A DNA stretch of 64,000 nucleotides from Candidatus Babeliales bacterium (GTDB taxonomy: Bacteria; Babelota; Babeliae; Babelales; JACPOV01), in contig DATALT010000002.1 of NCBI GenBank assembly GCA_036260945.1, forward strand, positions 658,638-722,637, read 5' to 3'. The translations under genes and the position numbers were made by a program. Shown piece after piece: positions 45,622 through 55,176 of the stretch. The notes beneath the pieces were generated by a model. The model searched no databases. It saw nothing but the letters and a program-made list of their open reading frames with translations, and was not told where the DNA came from. The first letter of the stretch is position 1. Every line of letters starts with the position of its first letter.

Positions 45622-46056
45622 ATGCCAACGCATATAAAAGAACTCCTACCACATTTACTCCCTGCAGACCAATCGTGGAAAGTGACACTCCTGGCACAGT
45701 GGCAAAGTATTGTTGGCAATCTTAAAGCACATGTCACGCTCCTCAAAATTACTGACGATACGATCACCCTAGGCGTCTTTAACTCAAGCTGGCTTCAAGA
45801 AATGTATCTTCTATCTCCGGTCATTCTGGAAACAATTAATAAAAGTCTCGACCAGCCCCGAATAAAAAATATACGATTTAAACAGATTGCGCAGAAAAAA
45901 AAAGGTGGCTGCACGCCTTCTTTTAAGCGAATTACGGCTGTCGCTCCATTATCACTATCACGAGAGCAGGAAGCTGCACTTTGCAAAATAAATGATCCAG
46001 AATTGCGCATCGGTTTATTTCACTTTTTACAACGCTGCAATAGGGAGAAAGAATAA
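45622..46056 (+). CDS. DUF721/DciA-like protein
   Basis: 144 aa. IKELLPHLL, then LLAQWQSIVGNLKAHV and DDTITLGVFNSSWLQEMYLL match the DUF721 pattern (W..IVG....H..P, L.V.V.SS.W..EL). The family includes DciA, the helicase loader that replaces DnaC in many bacteria, so a role with DnaB is possible. ATG 45622 aligns with the family's start and has AAGGA upstream; ATG 45586 is an alternative. The C-terminal 40 residues are not typical. Confidence 0.72.
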   Translation: MPTHIKELLPHLLPADQSWKVTLLAQWQSIVGNLKAHVTLLKITDDTITLGVFNSSWLQEMYLLSPVILETINKSLDQPRIKNIRFKQIAQKKKGGCTPSFKRITAVAPLSLSREQEAALCKINDPELRIGLFHFLQRCNREKE

Positions 46057-46057
46057 C

Positions 46058-47626
46058 ATGAAGCACTTAACTATTTTGGGAAGTTTTCTCTTCATAATAG
46101 CACTATCTTTAGCGTCAACGCCGCCCCCACATCTTGATGATGGGCCTACGAATCATTTTCATCTTTATATTTGGGGCTATTATAATGATTTATCAGCAGA
46201 GCATAATGTGGCAAAAAAATGTTTTGATACTATCATGCGATCTGGCGGATCGCTTTATAGCTATCCAGGCTATATTCACAATCTCTTCAATACAAAACAA
46301 TATGAAAAAATAATTTCGATGATTCCTCAGATCGAAGCAAACTTTCCGCAACAGCTTGATCTTCAAATGATTATTATCAAAGCGCTGGAGTTGAGCGGCA
46401 AGCAATCTCAAGCTGATAAACGAATCATGGCGTTAGCCGATTCACATCCAGAAGATGCAGAATTAGTCTATTATGCGGCAGCGGCACATGTCCGCGCTCG
46501 GCATCCTGAGCAAGCGGTCGCAATTATGGATCGTTATTTAAAAATCCGCGGTGAAAAAAGTTCGAGCTTTATTTTTTATTTCTTGAAAGCGCAAATTTGT
46601 TTGCAACTCATGCAAAAAGATGCAGCAGTCTCAAACATCCACAAATGTGTTGAGTTGAATCCAAATTTTGAACAAGGGTGGCTACTTTCCGGTTTGATAA
46701 ACGAACTCACTGGTAACGTAGACAAAGCAATGGCAAGTTATCGCAATTTTCTCTCAATAGTGGGGCACGATGCTAACGTCGAGCGCCAAATATTAAACCT
46801 AATGCTCAAGAAAGAAAATGCCAAGCTTATGCCGCTCAATGATTCTCTTTTTGATCGCGCACTCGATTTATATCATCAAAAAGAATTTCTTGCAGCACTG
46901 GAACTCATTAATGATCATTTATTGATCCATCCCTTCGATGAGAATGGTCGGCTCTTTAAAATTGAGCTTCTTGGTTCTCTTAAAAGATCGAAAGAGGCAA
47001 TCACTCTCTTGAAGAACTGGATCGATGAAAATCCGAATAATCCTTCTTGGTATCGGATTTTGCACCTCATGTACATGAATAAAACCGAGCAGCGGGCCGT
47101 TGTAGCGACACTAAAACATTATGCGCATTCAAATCCTTCGATCACCTATCCATTTTTTTATTTGATCGATATTGCGCTTAAGAGAAACACCCTTTCTGAA
47201 GCTCTGTATTATCTTAACCGAGCAATTGCTTCGTCAAAAGATGTACTTACCAAAACACAGATGCTTTATCAAATCGCGCTTATTTATTACGAGCGCCATC
47301 AGTGGCCCTCAATGCTTGAAACGCTCAGCGTAGCACGTAAAATTAATCCAGATTATGCACCGTTAAATCATCTACTAGCCGATTACTATCTAGTTAAAGA
47401 TAAAAATTTTAAAGCAGCGCAATTGCATATCGATGCTGCGCTTAAAAAAGATCCCAACAACCATCTTTTTCTCAATACACAGGCCCAAATTTGGTATAAA
47501 GAAAAAAAATTCTATAAAGCACCGGATTTAATTCCTCTAGGTAACTATCAGATCACCAAGAAATTACCTAAGCTAAAGTATGTTCAAAAGCTGACCAAAA
47601 AACACAAAGAACTTTCATTATCATAA
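46058..47626 (+). CDS. Exported TPR-repeat protein (522 aa)
   Basis: Signal peptide (KHLTILGSFLFIIALSLAS), then helical repeats through most of the chain. TPR-type helices are clear in DAAVSNIHKCVELNPNFEQG, DKAMASYRNFLSI, EALYYLNRAIASSKD and KAAQLHIDAALKKDPNNHLF. It probably acts as a periplasmic or surface scaffold. It starts 1 nt after the DUF721 stop and ends 13 nt before murG, so all three are likely one transcript. Confidence 0.8.
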   Translation: MKHLTILGSFLFIIALSLASTPPPHLDDGPTNHFHLYIWGYYNDLSAEHNVAKKCFDTIMRSGGSLYSYPGYIHNLFNTKQYEKIISMIPQIEANFPQQLDLQMIIIKALELSGKQSQADKRIMALADSHPEDAELVYYAAAAHVRARHPEQAVAIMDRYLKIRGEKSSSFIFYFLKAQICLQLMQKDAAVSNIHKCVELNPNFEQGWLLSGLINELTGNVDKAMASYRNFLSIVGHDANVERQILNLMLKKENAKLMPLNDSLFDRALDLYHQKEFLAALELINDHLLIHPFDENGRLFKIELLGSLKRSKEAITLLKNWIDENPNNPSWYRILHLMYMNKTEQRAVVATLKHYAHSNPSITYPFFYLIDIALKRNTLSEALYYLNRAIASSKDVLTKTQMLYQIALIYYERHQWPSMLETLSVARKINPDYAPLNHLLADYYLVKDKNFKAAQLHIDAALKKDPNNHLFLNTQAQIWYKEKKFYKAPDLIPLGNYQITKKLPKLKYVQKLTKKHKELSLS

Positions 47627-47639
47627 GGTTGTATTTTGT

Positions 47640-48680
47640 ATGAATAATCCTATCTGTTTTGTTGCGGGAGGATCGGGCGGCCACGTTGTGCCGTGCGTCA
47701 CGATCGCACAAGAATATCGCGAACGCACGAATGCCCCTTTTCTTTTTTTTACTTCAGATCGCGCACTCGAGCATTCTATTCTGAAAAATTATTCATTCAT
47801 AGAAAACACCGAAAAGCTTCACCTTAAAAAATTCCCTAGTTTGCGCTTCTGGCGCTATCCTTCATTTATCGTATCTTTTACCAAAAGTTGCGCAGCAGCA
47901 TTTTCACTATTGAAAAAAAAGCGACCGTCAAAAATTATAAGTTTTGGTGGCGCAATTTCTATCCCTGTCTGCTTGAGTGGTGCTGCGCTTGGTATTCCGA
48001 TTGAGATTTATGAATTTAATGCCATTCCCGGCAAAGCGGTGCGACTACTTTCTTATTTTGCTCAGCGTATTTATATCTGCTTTGAACAAGCACTCGATAA
48101 ATTACCCGCGTCAAAATGCATACTCACTCCCTATCCAGTGCGATTCAAAACTGCAAAACGAGAAGCATTAACTCCCGTCGAGCGCAAAGAACATAAAACA
48201 ATTTTAGTGCTTGGTGGCTCACAAGGATCTGCATTTATTAATTCTTTTGTGAAAAATTGGCTTATAGAAAGCCCACTTGCCCCCTCACTTCATATTATTC
48301 ATCAAACGGGTGCTCAGCATGTAGGGGAACTTGCAGAATTTTATAAAATCAATGGCTTGGCAGCGCAAGTGTTTGATTACGATAATGCACTTGATGCGTA
48401 TTACCATCAAGCAGATTTGGTGGTCTGCCGAGCGGGCGCTGGATCATTATTTGAAACACTTTTTTTTCAAAAGCCATGCATTACCATTCCGCTTGAAAAT
48501 TGTGCAGATAATCATCAAAATGCTAACGCCGTTGCGTTAGCAGAACGTTATCCTGAACTCGTATATGTTTTGCGCCAAAGCGATCTAGTAACCGACCCAG
48601 AACTTTTTGATTATGCCCTTCGTATTGCATTACATTATGAAGGCCAAGAATCGGGTCTACCACCGAGCGTAAACACATAA
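47640..48680 (+). CDS. murG: MurG, lipid II-forming N-acetylglucosaminyltransferase
   Basis: 346-aa GT28 enzyme that adds GlcNAc to lipid I at the inner face of the membrane. FVAGGSGGHVVPCVTIAQ is the first Gly-rich loop, IEIYEFNAIPGKAVRLLS resembles the ExNxxPG motif, ILVLGGSQGSAFIN the third Gly-rich loop, and VVCRAGAGSLFETLFFQKP the UDP-GlcNAc site. No Mur ligases are adjacent, unlike the classic cluster. Its end overlaps the convergent 48635 gene by 46 nt. Confidence 0.92.
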   Translation: MNNPICFVAGGSGGHVVPCVTIAQEYRERTNAPFLFFTSDRALEHSILKNYSFIENTEKLHLKKFPSLRFWRYPSFIVSFTKSCAAAFSLLKKKRPSKIISFGGAISIPVCLSGAALGIPIEIYEFNAIPGKAVRLLSYFAQRIYICFEQALDKLPASKCILTPYPVRFKTAKREALTPVERKEHKTILVLGGSQGSAFINSFVKNWLIESPLAPSLHIIHQTGAQHVGELAEFYKINGLAAQVFDYDNALDAYYHQADLVVCRAGAGSLFETLFFQKPCITIPLENCADNHQNANAVALAERYPELVYVLRQSDLVTDPELFDYALRIALHYEGQESGLPPSVNT

Positions 48681-50563
48681 TAATTAATCCCTGCTTTTCG
48701 CAAGAGCGGATAGTTTGCTATACTTATTGGCCCATCCAAAATCATATCAACCATATGTTGTCCTTGCCCAGTTAGAACCCGTTGGCTATTAGCCGCTGAA
48801 CCATTAGCAAAGAGCACTGCATTTCCATTGTCTTGAATATATTTTTTCAGCTCATTTTCAACAGTTGTTTTATTTTTCGGATACTGCGTAATCCAAGAAA
48901 GAAAATTTTTCTGTGCCGCTTGAGCAATAGAGGGCTTGAGAGTAATTGCGCCACTTTGATCTTTGGTATACGAATCATCCGAAAAATAAACAAGTCCCAA
49001 TAATTGATCAATCCGCAGATCTGGCGAAGGCGCAAAATAATAAAAGTTCGCTGAACTATCAACACCTGTTGGCAAAAACGAATCGGCAAAAATCACATAC
49101 CCAACGACCCCTGAACGATTTCCGTCTTTTGGATCGGTATCGGCGATTAACCCATTAGTATTTGCGCTAATTTTAGAGAGATCAAATTCGGCGCCCATCA
49201 ACCCAGCCTTTGTGTACACGGCTCCCTGCCCAATTTTTCCTTCACTTAAACGATCGAGAAATTTTTTTGCTTTTGTATCGTCATTAGTCAAAAGCGTAAC
49301 GCCATAAAGCCACGCCTCTTTTTCTTTTATTTGTGGTCGGATAAGCGTAAAATCTACAACTTTTCCCGCTTCTACCTTTTTTGCAATACTATAATCGTGC
49401 GTTTTATAAGCAACCCAAAAGGTTTCTGGGGCATCGTAAGCAATAGAGCTGGTATCATCGAGTGTTTCTTTTGTACGGGCTTTCATGCGCTCGATTTGTG
49501 CTTGCTGTGCAGATTGTCGCCATACATGGCATTGAACTGGATTAATATCTCTTAATTTTCCCGAGGTTGGCTGATCAAAATTTCCTATTGATAATCCTTG
49601 AATCGTTACATCAAGTGCCGCATTGTCTTTAGAATATACTTCATAGGTATAAAGCATAGGGCCGGCCGGATCGTATGTTTTTGTGGTTTCGTTATATGAA
49701 ACGTTGCCTATTCCCTGCTGGGCAATTGGCATCGTTGCAAATGGAGTATTGCCCGCTGAAAAAACAAACGCAGCTTTCTTGCCCGGCTGTGGCCGAATTG
49801 AAAAAGGAAGATCTGTTGAAGTAGATTGCAATGAATTAAAACTGCCAGCTTCAAGAGTTATTTTATAATCTTGGCCGTCTTTAATAAATTCGAGCATAAC
49901 ATCTTTTGCACTATTATTGTAGAACATGCCCAGAAAATCGGTCGTCGCCGTTTTAATTCCCAAATATTCTCCCGCAAAAGCACTTTTTGATCTGTAAACG
50001 CGATAAAAATACATATTATCATCATCTTTTTGCCAAGGATAAATATCCCGTGAAAAAATCTGATACTGGGCTGATGCGCCTGCTAATTTTTGAAGGTCTT
50101 GTACAGATGCTTTGCCAAGAAGCTGTCCAAAACTATTTTTAGGATCAGCAAAAAGAACCACGCTAAAATAAAGCTGCTGATTCAAAAACGCTTGACCACT
50201 ATTAGTGAATGGCTCAACTAACTGCGCATAATCATAATCTTCTGAAATACTCATCCCCATTGCCGGAACTATTCTTTGCGTAGCGGCAAGCACGGCATTT
50301 GCAGTATCGTTCCATATTTGAAAGCTGTAGTGATAATCAGCTGTTACAATGCCGACACTTTGGCCAATACCTTTAAGAAAACCACCGGCACCGTCACTGG
50401 CACTTTGAGCCGTATTTACAAACTTATTTTTTAAATCGTCCCATTTTTGATCGATGTTTTCGTTTTGGTTTGATTGATCGTTCTGACTCGCCTGCCCAAC
50501 ACGCGGCGTGATGAGAGAAAGAAAAATTATCACCCAATAAAATGGATTGCCGATTATGCTCAT
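48635..50563 (-). CDS. Large exported protein of unknown function (642 aa)
   Basis: Signal peptide (NPFYWVIIFLSLITPRVGQA), a polar Gln/Asn linker, then beta-rich sequence with many aromatic residues (YHYSFQIWNDTANAVLAATQ, DNMYFYRVYRSKSAFAGEYL). No barrel-type C-terminal Phe and no known motif. AAGGAG lies 6 nt before ATG 50563, deciding the start. It lies between murG and PBP1 but nothing ties it to wall synthesis. Confidence 0.72.
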   Translation of the reverse strand: MSIIGNPFYWVIIFLSLITPRVGQASQNDQSNQNENIDQKWDDLKNKFVNTAQSASDGAGGFLKGIGQSVGIVTADYHYSFQIWNDTANAVLAATQRIVPAMGMSISEDYDYAQLVEPFTNSGQAFLNQQLYFSVVLFADPKNSFGQLLGKASVQDLQKLAGASAQYQIFSRDIYPWQKDDDNMYFYRVYRSKSAFAGEYLGIKTATTDFLGMFYNNSAKDVMLEFIKDGQDYKITLEAGSFNSLQSTSTDLPFSIRPQPGKKAAFVFSAGNTPFATMPIAQQGIGNVSYNETTKTYDPAGPMLYTYEVYSKDNAALDVTIQGLSIGNFDQPTSGKLRDINPVQCHVWRQSAQQAQIERMKARTKETLDDTSSIAYDAPETFWVAYKTHDYSIAKKVEAGKVVDFTLIRPQIKEKEAWLYGVTLLTNDDTKAKKFLDRLSEGKIGQGAVYTKAGLMGAEFDLSKISANTNGLIADTDPKDGNRSGVVGYVIFADSFLPTGVDSSANFYYFAPSPDLRIDQLLGLVYFSDDSYTKDQSGAITLKPSIAQAAQKNFLSWITQYPKNKTTVENELKKYIQDNGNAVLFANGSAANSQRVLTGQGQHMVDMILDGPISIANYPLLRKAGINYYVFTLGGRPDSWPS

Positions 50564-50653
50564 CCGTTTCTCCTTGCTTCTTAAAAACATTGCTATACTA
50601 CTAACCTGATTATGCGATTAGCAAGCATTGTATGCGGCCAACTAAGGCTCGAT

Positions 50654-52546
50654 TTAATCAGCAACTAAAATTCGGGTTGCGCCAGAATCGCTCATTGCAC
50701 AACGATTTCCTGTTTTTTCATCGATGATTATAGATTTTAAAGAAGGATCGTAGGTGAATTTTTTCTGCGTGCATGGAAGGTGCTTCTGCATAGATAACCA
50801 CAGAGGAAAAGCAGTAGCGGACCCAAAAATATATCTTCCCAACGATCGATTATCATCGCAGCCAATATAAACGCCGGTCGTATGCGTTGGCGTTGAGCCA
50901 ATAAACCAGCAGGTGCGGCACGTATTTTCTGTTCCAGTTTTTCCAATCGCTTCAGTTTGCAATAAATCAGGGTACCTTCTTTTTAAGCGCTCGATGCTCA
51001 AGCCAAGAACGTGCGCAACTTGTCCGCTTACCACGGATGAGATGATCTGTTTTTTTATTGGCTGCGCTTTCCATATTTTAGCGCCCCATTGATCCTTTAC
51101 CCACGAAATGAGGTGCGGTTCTACATACGCCCCATGTTGAGAAAAAATATTGAACATTCCTACCGCTTCTTTGAGCGTACCGTCAATACAACCAAGCGCA
51201 AGAGAAGGGTATTCATGAATTTGACATTTTATTTGGCAATCGCGCGCAAGCTGAGCGACGCGCGCTGCGCCGATGCGCAATAATGTTTTGATAGTCACGA
51301 TGTTATTCGAATGCGAAAGCGCATACGCAAGCGTCATCGGGCCATCAAATTGATTCGAAAAATTTTCTGGCTTCCAAACGGTATTTCCCGAAGGAATTTC
51401 TATCGGCTCATCAACTTCAACTTCATCAAATCGAATTCCCTTTTCAACCGCCGCAGCAAACACCAAAGGTTTTAAAATCGAACCGAATTGGCGATGCGCT
51501 GCATGTGCGCGATCAAATTTCGATGCCGCAAAACTATAGCCTCCAACCAACGCTTTTATTTTCCCAGTTGCACTCTCCATGACGATAAGACTTCCGTCTA
51601 TTTCTGGCATCATCTTAAGACGCAATTGGCTAATTTTTTTTTCAAATTCTTGCTCTGCTGCCTTTTGTATTTGCAGATTTATCGTCGATTGAATAATCAA
51701 ACCACCTTTATAAAGTTGATCGCGCCCAATTACCTGCTCGGCAAATGCACGAATCCATTCTTTTGCATGGGGCGCATGGAAAGTTGTTGGTTTTGCCAAT
51801 TCAAGCGGTTTCTTTATCAAATTTTCGTAATCACCTCTAGTGATGAATTCGCATTGAAACATCGCGTGCAAAACAACATTTCTGCGTTCTTGGCACGAAA
51901 GTGGAAATAAGAGTGGACAATAATGCCCCGGCGATTTCATAATTGACGCAAGAACTGCAGCTTGATCTATCGTTACATCTTGCACTGAACAATTCCAAAA
52001 ACGTTGACTTGCTGCTTGAATGCCGTAAATTCCACAGCCAAAATAAACATTATTTAAATATAGTTCTAGAATCTGATGTTTGCTGAGTTGCTGTTCGAGC
52101 ATAAGCGAAACAATTTGCTCTTTAATTTTACGAATAAATGTTTTTTCCGGATCAAAATAAAGCATTCGCACTAGTTGCTGCGTGATGGTGCTCGCGCCCT
52201 GTATTTTTTTTCTGTGATAAAGATTAACAAATAAAGAACGAATAATGCCGCGGCAAGAAATGCCCGTATGTTTAAAAAAAGAACGATCTTCAGCCGCAAT
52301 AAACGCTTGAATCACATGTTCAGGGACTGCTGAAATCGTTATTGGTTCTTTGCGGTCTACTTGAAAACGTGCCCATTCAATGCCCTCATCATCTAGAATA
52401 ATTGAGGGCCGAAGGGCACTATCCCGATGTAAGGCCGAGACATCGATCCAAGGATACGCTGCAATAAAAACAAAACATCCAAAGAGCATTCCCATCAAAG
52501 AACCGAGAACTAGAAAGAAGAAAGTAACGATGCGTGACAAATTCAT
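50654..52546 (-). CDS. Class A penicillin-binding protein (PBP1 type)
   Basis: 630-aa bifunctional wall synthase. An N-terminal anchor helix precedes a GT51 domain with catalytic Glu86 in AAEDRSFFKHTGI and GASTITQQLVR at 117-127. The transpeptidase domain has the active Ser356 in GSILKP (SxxK), SNN at 411-413 (SxN) and KTG at 535-537. It polymerises and cross-links lipid II supplied through MurG. The C-terminus ends soon after the KTG strand, as in the shorter PBP1C-like forms. This shows that the cell makes at least some peptidoglycan. Confidence 0.93.
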   Translation of the reverse strand: MNLSRIVTFFFLVLGSLMGMLFGCFVFIAAYPWIDVSALHRDSALRPSIILDDEGIEWARFQVDRKEPITISAVPEHVIQAFIAAEDRSFFKHTGISCRGIIRSLFVNLYHRKKIQGASTITQQLVRMLYFDPEKTFIRKIKEQIVSLMLEQQLSKHQILELYLNNVYFGCGIYGIQAASQRFWNCSVQDVTIDQAAVLASIMKSPGHYCPLLFPLSCQERRNVVLHAMFQCEFITRGDYENLIKKPLELAKPTTFHAPHAKEWIRAFAEQVIGRDQLYKGGLIIQSTINLQIQKAAEQEFEKKISQLRLKMMPEIDGSLIVMESATGKIKALVGGYSFAASKFDRAHAAHRQFGSILKPLVFAAAVEKGIRFDEVEVDEPIEIPSGNTVWKPENFSNQFDGPMTLAYALSHSNNIVTIKTLLRIGAARVAQLARDCQIKCQIHEYPSLALGCIDGTLKEAVGMFNIFSQHGAYVEPHLISWVKDQWGAKIWKAQPIKKQIISSVVSGQVAHVLGLSIERLKRRYPDLLQTEAIGKTGTENTCRTCWFIGSTPTHTTGVYIGCDDNRSLGRYIFGSATAFPLWLSMQKHLPCTQKKFTYDPSLKSIIIDEKTGNRCAMSDSGATRILVAD

Positions 52547-52560
52547 AAATAAAGGATAAA

Positions 52561-52591
52561 AAAAAGGCCGTTTTTTTCAAACGGCCTTTTT
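52561..52591 (-). terminator. Rho-independent terminator
   Basis: AAAAAGGCCGTTT pairs perfectly with AAACGGCCTTTTT. It follows the 52630 gene and precedes the PBP1 start codon by 14 nt, so PBP1 must be read from a promoter overlapping it or by read-through. Confidence 0.85.
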
Positions 52592-52629
52592 AAATTCAAA
52601 TTAATCAAATGACTAATCCAAGCTCGCAC

Positions 52630-52911
52630 TTAATTGCGTGCAGCAAGCTTTGTCATATCACCTGATGTTTGTTCTTCTTGGCTAGAAACAATTTTGTAAG
52701 CAACCAAAACACCAGCAATTAGAGCTGCGCCCACACCGTATTTAATTGGATTAGAACGAACGTGCGCTATAACAGTTGATCCAACTTCTTTAATACGCGC
52801 AACCACTGAAGTATTGTCAACAGACTTAACCTCAACTTCTGCAGAAATATTAGAAACATTTACAAGTACTAAGCTAGCAAGTGCCGCCCCGAATAATAGA
52901 TTTTTTTTCAT
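52630..52911 (-). CDS. Small exported single-helix protein (93 aa)
   Basis: Signal peptide (KKNLLFGAALASLVLVNVSN), a short charged region (ARIKEVGSTVIAHVRSN), then a membrane helix (YGVGAALIAGVLVAYKIV) and polar tail. AGGAG precedes the ATG and a strong terminator follows, so it is a stand-alone transcript. Function unknown. Confidence 0.65.
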   Translation of the reverse strand: MKKNLLFGAALASLVLVNVSNISAEVEVKSVDNTSVVARIKEVGSTVIAHVRSNPIKYGVGAALIAGVLVAYKIVSSQEEQTSGDMTKLAARN

Positions 52912-53027
52912 AAAATCAACTCCTAAAAATAACGGTATCCTTATTATTTCGTATAAAAGTTACTTGAATAAGGTGGTTTGTCAATATAATATCTCGATGG
53001 AGTCAATTTTTTAACGGAGGACCCAAA

Positions 53028-53471
53028 TTGAATATTATTTGCACACCCAATATATATGTAATTCTGCCCGTATTTTTTTTTGCCGATCTATCTGTCGCTT
53101 ATTTTTTCTCCTATCCTTACCTGCAATTATTATGGTCACTCTTTTCCGTTGCGCTTTTTGCTACAAATTCTCTACCAACCTTGTGCTCATTGCTAGGATT
53201 TCTCTATCTTGAATATTTTTCTTATATTTCGTGTGCACAAGAAAGCGTAAACGTTATTGCATACGCTACCTTATGGATCGTGCCCCTTCTGCCTTTTTTG
53301 AATTATAGGGTAGACCTCTTTTCGTACCTATTTTTTTTCTGCTCGCTCGTTATCGCCCATTTTTTACAAAATCCCTCTTGGATAATAACTCCGAGCGAGA
53401 TATCCTGTACCATTATTCAGATTTTTGCTAATCTGTTATTGATTCGGATACTTTTGAAATATAAAAATTAA
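53028..53471 (+). CDS. Polytopic membrane protein (147 aa), MreD-like in size and form
   Basis: TTG start supported by a strong GGAGG site 8 nt upstream. Four or five hydrophobic helices (YVILPVFFFADLSVAYFF, LLWSLFSVALFATNSL, IIQIFANLLLIRILLKY). The size and topology resemble MreD, but no motif proves it and no mreB or mreC is nearby. Its stop codon touches the first base of the RNase P RNA gene. Confidence 0.6.
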   Translation: MNIICTPNIYVILPVFFFADLSVAYFFSYPYLQLLWSLFSVALFATNSLPTLCSLLGFLYLEYFSYISCAQESVNVIAYATLWIVPLLPFLNYRVDLFSYLFFFCSLVIAHFLQNPSWIITPSEISCTIIQIFANLLLIRILLKYKN

Positions 53472-53807
53472 AGGCAATCTAGACAATCGCTTTCCCCTAT
53501 AAAAAAGGGAAAGAGGAAAGTCCGGACTCCTAACGAAAAAGCACCTTAGAAACTAAGGGGGGCGTAAGCCCATGGAAAGTGCCACAGAAAATAACCGCCT
53601 TTTTGTATAAAAAAGGTAAGGGTGAAAACGTGCGGTAAGAGCGCACGCGTTATTCTAGTGATAGCATAGCGAGGCAAACCCTGCTTGGAGCAAGACACAA
53701 TAGGCACGAACGGTATTCGTTCCGGTTTTAACGTGCGGGTACGTCGCATAGATAAATGATTGTCATTCGCGTAAGCGAAAACAGAATCTGGCTTACTGAT
53801 TGCCTTT
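53471..53807 (+). ncRNA. rnpB: RNase P RNA (bacterial class A type)
   Basis: Catalytic RNA that trims tRNA 5' leaders. The ends AAGGCAATC and GATTGCCTT pair as helix P1. Conserved regions are in order: GAGGAAAGTCCGGACTCC near the 5' end, GAAAGTGCCACAGAAA, GGTAAGAGCGCAC, GAGGCAAACCC, then TAGATAAATGATTGTC and ACAGAATCTGGCTTACTG at the 3' end (family CCGGCUUA with one change). A run of six T follows. The length of about 337 nt is normal. Internal helix sizes were judged by eye only. Confidence 0.93.
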
Positions 53808-53834
53808 AACTTTTTTCTTAAAAGCACAACCACA

Positions 53835-54533
53835 TTGAAAATTAACTCTTTCTTTTGGATAATTCCCTTCTTAAGTTTTATGGCTGGTTATTGCATTCTT
53901 TATGTTCGCTATGCTCAACAACAAATACCAGTTCCAGCACTTATTGGTACCACTATTCATAGTGCATCGCTTATTCTTGCTGAAAATCAACTTAATTTGC
54001 GTGTTTTGGCACGAAAAGAGGACAACGATTTACCCGAAGGAACAATCGTAAATCAAACGCCTCAAGCTGGCCAATTGACCCGTCTTAACCAACCTGTTTT
54101 TTGCGTTGTCTCAAAACAATCAACGCTCATGCAAACACCTGATTGCATTGGAAAATCTATGTATGAAATTGATCAACTCGCAAAGAAAAATTCATTGTTA
54201 TTGACCATCTATGAAATTCCTAGTTTGCAACCAGCGGGTTCATGCATCGGCCAAATTCCTGCAGCAAATACCGATTTAACAAACCGAAAACTAATGGTAT
54301 ATAGTACGGCACCCGTAAACAAAGAATTTATTTTCCCCGATATCAGGGGCAAAAGAATTGCTGATCTTATTTCCTTTATCGAGGAAAATAATTTCAAAGT
54401 AGAAATCATCCACGATCGTGAGAAAGCCTTTGCACACGATTGTTCAAAATGCATCGTTCGCGAACAGCGCCCTCTTTCTGGCACAATTATGAATCAAAAA
54501 AGCTATATTCCGGTTCAGCTCTTGGTTGAATAA
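53835..54533 (+). CDS. Membrane-anchored PASTA-repeat protein without kinase domain
   Basis: 232 aa. One N-terminal membrane helix (SFFWIIPFLSFMAGYCILYV) is followed by three PASTA-type repeats, each with a P.L.G.....A...L....L pattern: VPALIGTTIHSASLILAENQ, TPDCIGKSMYEIDQLAKKNS and FPDIRGKRIADLISFIEENN. PASTA domains bind uncross-linked peptidoglycan or beta-lactams in PBPs and Ser/Thr kinases; here there is no partner domain. The TTG start lacks a clear site and is uncertain. It begins just after rnpB. Confidence 0.8.
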   Translation: MKINSFFWIIPFLSFMAGYCILYVRYAQQQIPVPALIGTTIHSASLILAENQLNLRVLARKEDNDLPEGTIVNQTPQAGQLTRLNQPVFCVVSKQSTLMQTPDCIGKSMYEIDQLAKKNSLLLTIYEIPSLQPAGSCIGQIPAANTDLTNRKLMVYSTAPVNKEFIFPDIRGKRIADLISFIEENNFKVEIIHDREKAFAHDCSKCIVREQRPLSGTIMNQKSYIPVQLLVE

Positions 54534-54553
54534 CCGAAATCCTTTGTTATACT
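54526..54553 (+). promoter_or_regulatory. Likely promoter of the Cys-rich protein gene
   Basis: TTGAAT, a 16-nt spacer and TATACT, giving a leader of about 35 nt. It overlaps the end of the PASTA gene. Confidence 0.5.
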
Positions 54554-54593
54554 GAGCTCGAATTCCATATATTTTTTTTCTCAAGGAGAATTT

Positions 54594-55112
54594 ATGAAAA
54601 AACAAATCTCACTTTACGCTTTTGCGTTGGTTTCATCTCTTGCGCAAGCAGATTGCTCAACATGCCCTGCTGCTGAATCTACTTCAATGAGAGAAATGGC
54701 TAACAAAATTGAAGGCATTGAGTTCAGATTTTCTGTAAGCAGAAAGCCCGGATGTGATGAGGCAAATTGGAATCGCATTGTTGGCATGGCCAGCGATTGC
54801 ATTATGATGTGCCAAACACAAGCTGATCAAACAAATATTATGCCTGAAGTTTCAAACGTAATGTGCCAAATTGCTGATTGCTGCAAAATGGATAAAAACA
54901 TCGAAGGTAATTTATCTATCGGCGCATTTACTGATTCTGAAGAAGCAACACGCCAAGTGGCAATGGACGAAGAATGCACTACGTGCGAATCAACATGCCA
55001 AGATGGCGTTTGCCCAGCAGTAAAAAATGAAGAAGTTTGCTGCGATCAAGTATGTGAAAAAGATGCTTGTGCAGAAAATTGTGTAGCTACAGATATGCAA
55101 ATGGCTGCTTAA
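54594..55112 (+). CDS. Cys-rich exported protein (172 aa, 17 cysteines)
   Basis: Signal peptide (KKQISLYAFALVSSLAQA) then DCSTCPAAES. Cysteines occur in pairs or CxxC-like groups: CSTC, CIMMC, ADCC, CTTCESTC, EEVCCDQVCEKDACAENC. They are densest in the last 50 residues, which are also acidic. CAAGGAGAA precedes the ATG, and a promoter and terminator frame the gene. It may be a disulfide-rich surface protein or a metal binder; it has no obvious relative here except in style to the 61608 protein. Function unknown. Confidence 0.72.
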   Translation: MKKQISLYAFALVSSLAQADCSTCPAAESTSMREMANKIEGIEFRFSVSRKPGCDEANWNRIVGMASDCIMMCQTQADQTNIMPEVSNVMCQIADCCKMDKNIEGNLSIGAFTDSEEATRQVAMDEECTTCESTCQDGVCPAVKNEEVCCDQVCEKDACAENCVATDMQMAA

Positions 55113-55136
55113 TCGCTTTTAAAAAAACACTATCTT

Positions 55137-55167
55137 AAGGGACGGCATTCGCTGTCCCTTATTTTTT
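55137..55167 (+). terminator. Rho-independent terminator
   Basis: AAGGGAC pairs with GTCCCTT, then six T; it ends the Cys-rich gene and lies just before the start site of the lipoprotein gene. Confidence 0.8.
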
Positions 55168-55176
55168 AGGAGATCA

